Positions 20,805 through 23,803 of a DNA stretch of 23,803 nt are shown here, piece after piece; the first letter of the stretch is position 1, and each line of letters begins with the position of its first letter. The stretch spans positions 1 to 23,803 of the forward strand of contig FLMG01002800.1 in NCBI GenBank assembly GCA_900088475.1, written 5' to 3'. The DNA is from Hyphochytrium catenoides (taxonomy: Eukaryota > Sar > Hyphochytriomycetes > Hyphochytriales > Hyphochytriaceae). The notes below the pieces were generated by a model. It was not told the origin of the DNA. It was given only the letters and a program-made list of their open reading frames with translations, and did no database searches. The position numbers and the translations under genes are program-made.

Positions 20805-21996
20805 AAGATATGAGAAGAGGAACGAGAGAACAAGCAGTGGAGAGCGACCTGAGTTATGTCATCGATGCTAACATGGCAGCAACAAGAATAGAAGGAAGTA
20901 GCTTGCGACAGACCTGTAGAGAACAAGGGAAGAAGGCCACTAGAGAGGAGACACATCTTCTACAAGGCAGGCAATTGCTAGGAAGGTGATGACGGCTGTG
21001 ACAAAGATAGAGATATGATGGAGTAGGGCAACAAGCAACTCACACATTGTAGATTATAAGAGGCAAACAGACAGACAGACAAAAAGAAGTAATAAAGGCC
21101 AGTGTCAAGAGTGAAGGAGGAGGAGGCGATGTACCTAGGTACTTCCGCCAATATCGTGATGCCTCGCTCCTCGGCTGTCTGCGTCTTCTGATGAGGAAGT
21201 CGATGGGTTTAGATCAGGGAAGCAGGAAAGACATTCTTAAGTAAGAGAAGAGACCGCCCGAGCAACAGAGAAGAAGAGAGTTAGACAGAGACAAAAAATG
21301 AAGAAGGGGAGAAAATCTCGGAGTCACGCAGAGAAGTAAGATGAGAAAGTGACCAGAAACAGCGGGAACGGGGAGAGACGCCGAAAGTGCGGATGGCAAG
21401 GGGTTCTAAGTGGCCATGATGGTTTGCTTACTTTCCCTGTTGTTGCAGCATGCAGCGCATATTGAAGACTTCTCTCTTCCTGCTTTAGGACATCGAAGGA
21501 TGGACGCCAAACTACAAAGCCGTTGATGTCCCTTTGGTAGGCAGGTATGGCAACCTAAAGCAAGGCGTTGATGACGAGAAATGACGACGCGACAAAAGAG
21601 AGAGAGAGACAGAAAGGATATCGAGAGAGCAGAGAGAGAAAGATGGAAGAGTGAGGACATTAGGCTGACGGAGGAGGAGAGGCCTTTCACTAAATAGTTG
21701 TATGTCTTCTCAAGGGTATGTTGCCCACCTGCATTCTCACTTGTCCATCATTCTCTTCATCTTCTTCCTCCTCGTCCTCCCAAACGGAGAAAGAAGAGAA
21801 ATGAATGCAGGCGTACTCTCTTCGCAGCAAGCCACGTGTTTGCGCTTCCTCCTTGTCCTAATGACAACATGCACAAGGGATGGAGGATGCGCCTTAGATA
21901 TAATTACGGCTTTCGTTAGTCGGGCTGTACCCAAGGACTGCGCCAGTAATGAGAAGGTATTGTCGAAGAGAGAGAGAGGGAGGGACAGAGATACAA

Positions 21997-22027
<31 letters not shown>

Positions 22028-23528
22028 AGAGAGAGAAATTAGGGGATACTGAAAAGGCGTCATGATGCACTTGAACTAATTACGGAGTCGGAGGTATGTG
22101 GAAATGCTAGTTTTGAGGGTAGACGACCTCCTCATTGAGATACCTCTTCATTTCCTGCTGCCTGACTCTCCTGTCGCTTCTTATTGCCACCTCCTCCCAT
22201 CAGCTTTTTCACTTCTTTCGGACTTTCTCCCGTGCCATACAGAAGAAAGTCCCCTCTTTCTTCTCCAGCTCGAAGTTTCCCTAGAAGCAACTCACTACAT
22301 TCCTTGCGATGGAGATCTAGATCTCTCCTAGGAACAAGAGGTCAAGCAAGAGGAACAGAGAGGGCAAAAAAAAAGCCGATCATGGGAAACAACGTAAGGA
22401 GTTAGCTTGTCCAAAGCAGAACACTTTGACTGACAGAGCAAGAATAGCAGTATGCTAGGATCCCAATGAGGATGGGAAACTATGCAGCCGCTGCTGGACA
22501 GACTGCAAGACGGACAGAAAGAAGGAAAGAGAAGGCAATAGCCTTGCAGAGTAAGAGAGACATGGTCCATATGAGCTTCACTTTGCGGCTGAGAAGGAAG
22601 AGAGAGAGAGAGGAAGCTTTTTTCTCCTACCTGTCTCCTGAGATCAGGAAGTAGCTGGCGATACTTGGTAGCTTCTTCCTACAGAGGATGAATCAGCAAA
22701 AGCAAGAGCCATTTACGGCACAATAGAGAGTAAGAGAAAGTAAGGAAACGAAAAGCAGATCCAGGCGGGCAGGGGTCCGAGAGAGGCTGGACCGGTGAAG
22801 GCGAAAGAATGTAGATAGTAGAAGAGCAGAAGAAAAAGCCAGAGAGAGCAAAAACAACAGAGGAGACCACCACCAGAAGGATCTCGATGGACTCCTGCCT
22901 GTCCACGAGGAGCAAGCGGGAGATGAGCCACGGCAGGAAAAGTTTTGGAGATGAGATCTATGACTAAATAGAAGATAGAACAGACGAGACCAGGAGTCTC
23001 CAAAAAAGAGAGAGAGAGAAAGAGAGACCGAGAGACAGAGAACATGGACAGTCCGTGCCGAACAAGAGTATAAGAACAGGATTTTGAGCGGCTGGGCTCC
23101 ATACTTGGCAAACATGAGCGGAGGGCCGAGACTGTCATCTTCGCCTCGCACTTGGAAGGTAAAGACTGGGATTAGCTGCGGGTGGTTATGTCGGATGATG
23201 GTGTTGAGGATTAGTTGTTTTGTGCAGATAGGCATCGGATCGAGTGGCGGTGGTCGTGCTGTACGACGAGGACGAGAGAGAGAGACAGATAGAGAGAAGA
23301 CGGAGAAGAGAGCGAGAGAGGAGCGGCACAAGGAACAGGGATGAGCGGGAAACACTGAAAAAGAGGCAGGTAAAAGTATAGATGCGAGAAGAGGTTCTTG
23401 ACCTTGCTGCCAAGCTGTTTGTCTCTCTTGATCGTCCCTCGGACTAGTGATCCGGCACGGGGAGGACGGAGGAGAAAGCGGAGTCGTTGTGCATCTTCAT
23501 TCACAGGCAAAGGGTCGTCTGCCACTGC
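20028..23528 (-). CDS. Candidate multi-exon gene, unknown product (5' end beyond window)
   Basis: I do not recognise this protein. Best exons, in order of transcription: 23528-23403, 22678-22631, 22327-22144 (61 codons), 21857-21729 (43), 21554-21432 (41, ending at GTAAGC), 21187-21044 (48, ending at GTGAGT), 20690-20489, 20327-20242 and 20207-20028 (ending in GTVLNIYD, TAG). The run 22327-21044 is in consistent phase 0. Exons are purine-rich on the sense strand and alternate with CT-rich introns, a pattern that chance frames would not give. Hydrophobic stretches near 22760-22940, 22500-22590 and 20280-20325 suggest membrane segments, but the frames near 23050-22700 and 20850-21040 are unresolved. 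One acidic run (WEDEEEEDEEND) lies in the 21857 exon. The last intron, 34 bases, is doubtful. The first exon follows a CAG acceptor, so the true start is off the window. Confidence 0.5.
20716..20802. repeat. Alternating CG run joined to long (GA)n
   Basis: Fifteen bases of alternating purine-pyrimidine (GCGCACGCGCGCGCG, 20716-20730) run straight into about 70 bases of GA repeat. The first part can adopt Z-DNA and the second a triplex. In the minus-strand gene model this sits in an intron, as CT on the sense strand. Confidence 0.85.
21067..21081. repeat. (ACAG)n microsatellite
   Basis: Nearly four tandem ACAG units. On the minus strand they read TCTG and would lie inside the candidate exon 21187-21044, which is a mild argument against the long form of that exon. 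Confidence 0.8.
21965..22036. repeat. GA-rich tract
   Basis: About 70 bases of GA repeat with small interruptions, inside the predicted 286-base intron (22143-21858) of the minus-strand candidate gene, where it reads CT on the sense strand. Shorter GA runs occur at 21598-21608, 22599-22611, 23008-23020 and 23273-23284, all in predicted introns or unresolved sections. Confidence 0.8.
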
Positions 23529-23803
23529 CTGCGGAGAGAAGAATAGTAAGATTAGCGACCGCGGGCGAAATGAGAGAAGAGAAATGCCAGAAGAAAGAAG
23601 AACTGTTGGAGAGGACGAAGAGAACGAAGAGATTGGAGCAGATTAAATGATGAAGAGCAATTGCAGAAGAGAAAAGAGAGATTGCGCGTAGGAATATTAA
23701 CAACAGAGTACTTTTTGCCGGCTGACAGAGGTGAAAGTAAAGATTCAGCCCTACAGGAGACAAAAGGAGAGCAAGAGCTTGAGAAAAAGATAGAAGAGGG
23801 CAG
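23529..23803. other. Right edge, probably intron of the minus-strand gene
   Basis: Strongly pyrimidine-rich on the minus strand and ending in TCTCTCCGCAG right before the exon at 23528, as expected for an intron 3' end. No ATG that would open the downstream frame is seen, so the gene's start lies beyond the window. Confidence 0.4.

Noticed and set aside
1-23803. tRNA or rRNA genes, CRISPR arrays, insertion sequences, bacterial operons
   Set aside because: I saw no T-loop and acceptor-stem pairing of a tRNA, no rRNA core sequence, no regularly spaced repeats and no transposase motif; the clustered repeats are dinucleotide microsatellites.

Overview
The window looks like nuclear DNA of a microbial eukaryote. 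Spliceosomal introns with GT-AG ends are visible, the one transporter can only be read after splicing, and I see no operon-like spacing. (CT)n/(GA)n microsatellites are abundant. The best-recognised proteins are a folate-biopterin transporter (BT1/FBT) with the sequence style I associate with oomycetes and other stramenopiles, a PX-domain protein, and a very large ADP-ribosyltransferase/VWA protein. A stramenopile or other SAR-type protist is my best guess, at low confidence.

Layout: 1-3141 has no secure gene; short open segments at 754-1358 could be exons. 3142-8913 (minus) is a two-exon gene for an about 1,892-residue protein with an RWD domain, a PARP-type catalytic domain, a VWA domain and about 1,000 unassigned residues. 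8995-10306 (plus) has candidate small exons diverging from it. 10594-11517 (minus) is a PX-domain protein. 11518-15248 has no gene I can support firmly. 15249-16867 (plus) is a candidate multi-exon gene whose last three or four exons join cleanly. 16848-17574 holds a CCAAT-box cluster and a long GA-rich leader in front of the transporter gene at 17575-19791 (plus, four exons, 540 aa). 20028-23528 (minus) is a candidate multi-exon gene, open at the window edge, converging on the transporter.

The most interesting object is the RWD-PARP-VWA protein: the PARP H-Y-E triad and all the VWA MIDAS residues are intact. An RWD fold resembles ubiquitin-conjugating enzymes, PARP domains transfer ADP-ribose, and VWA domains bind metal and mediate protein contacts, so a large scaffold linking ADP-ribosylation to ubiquitin-type signalling is a reasonable guess, but only a guess. 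No pathway connects the neighbouring genes.

Caution: the FBT gene, the PX gene and the large gene rest on recognisable protein families. The other spliced models rest on open frames, splice-site quality, phase agreement and base composition only. Free choice of introns can stitch together chance open frames, so their confidences are set low.
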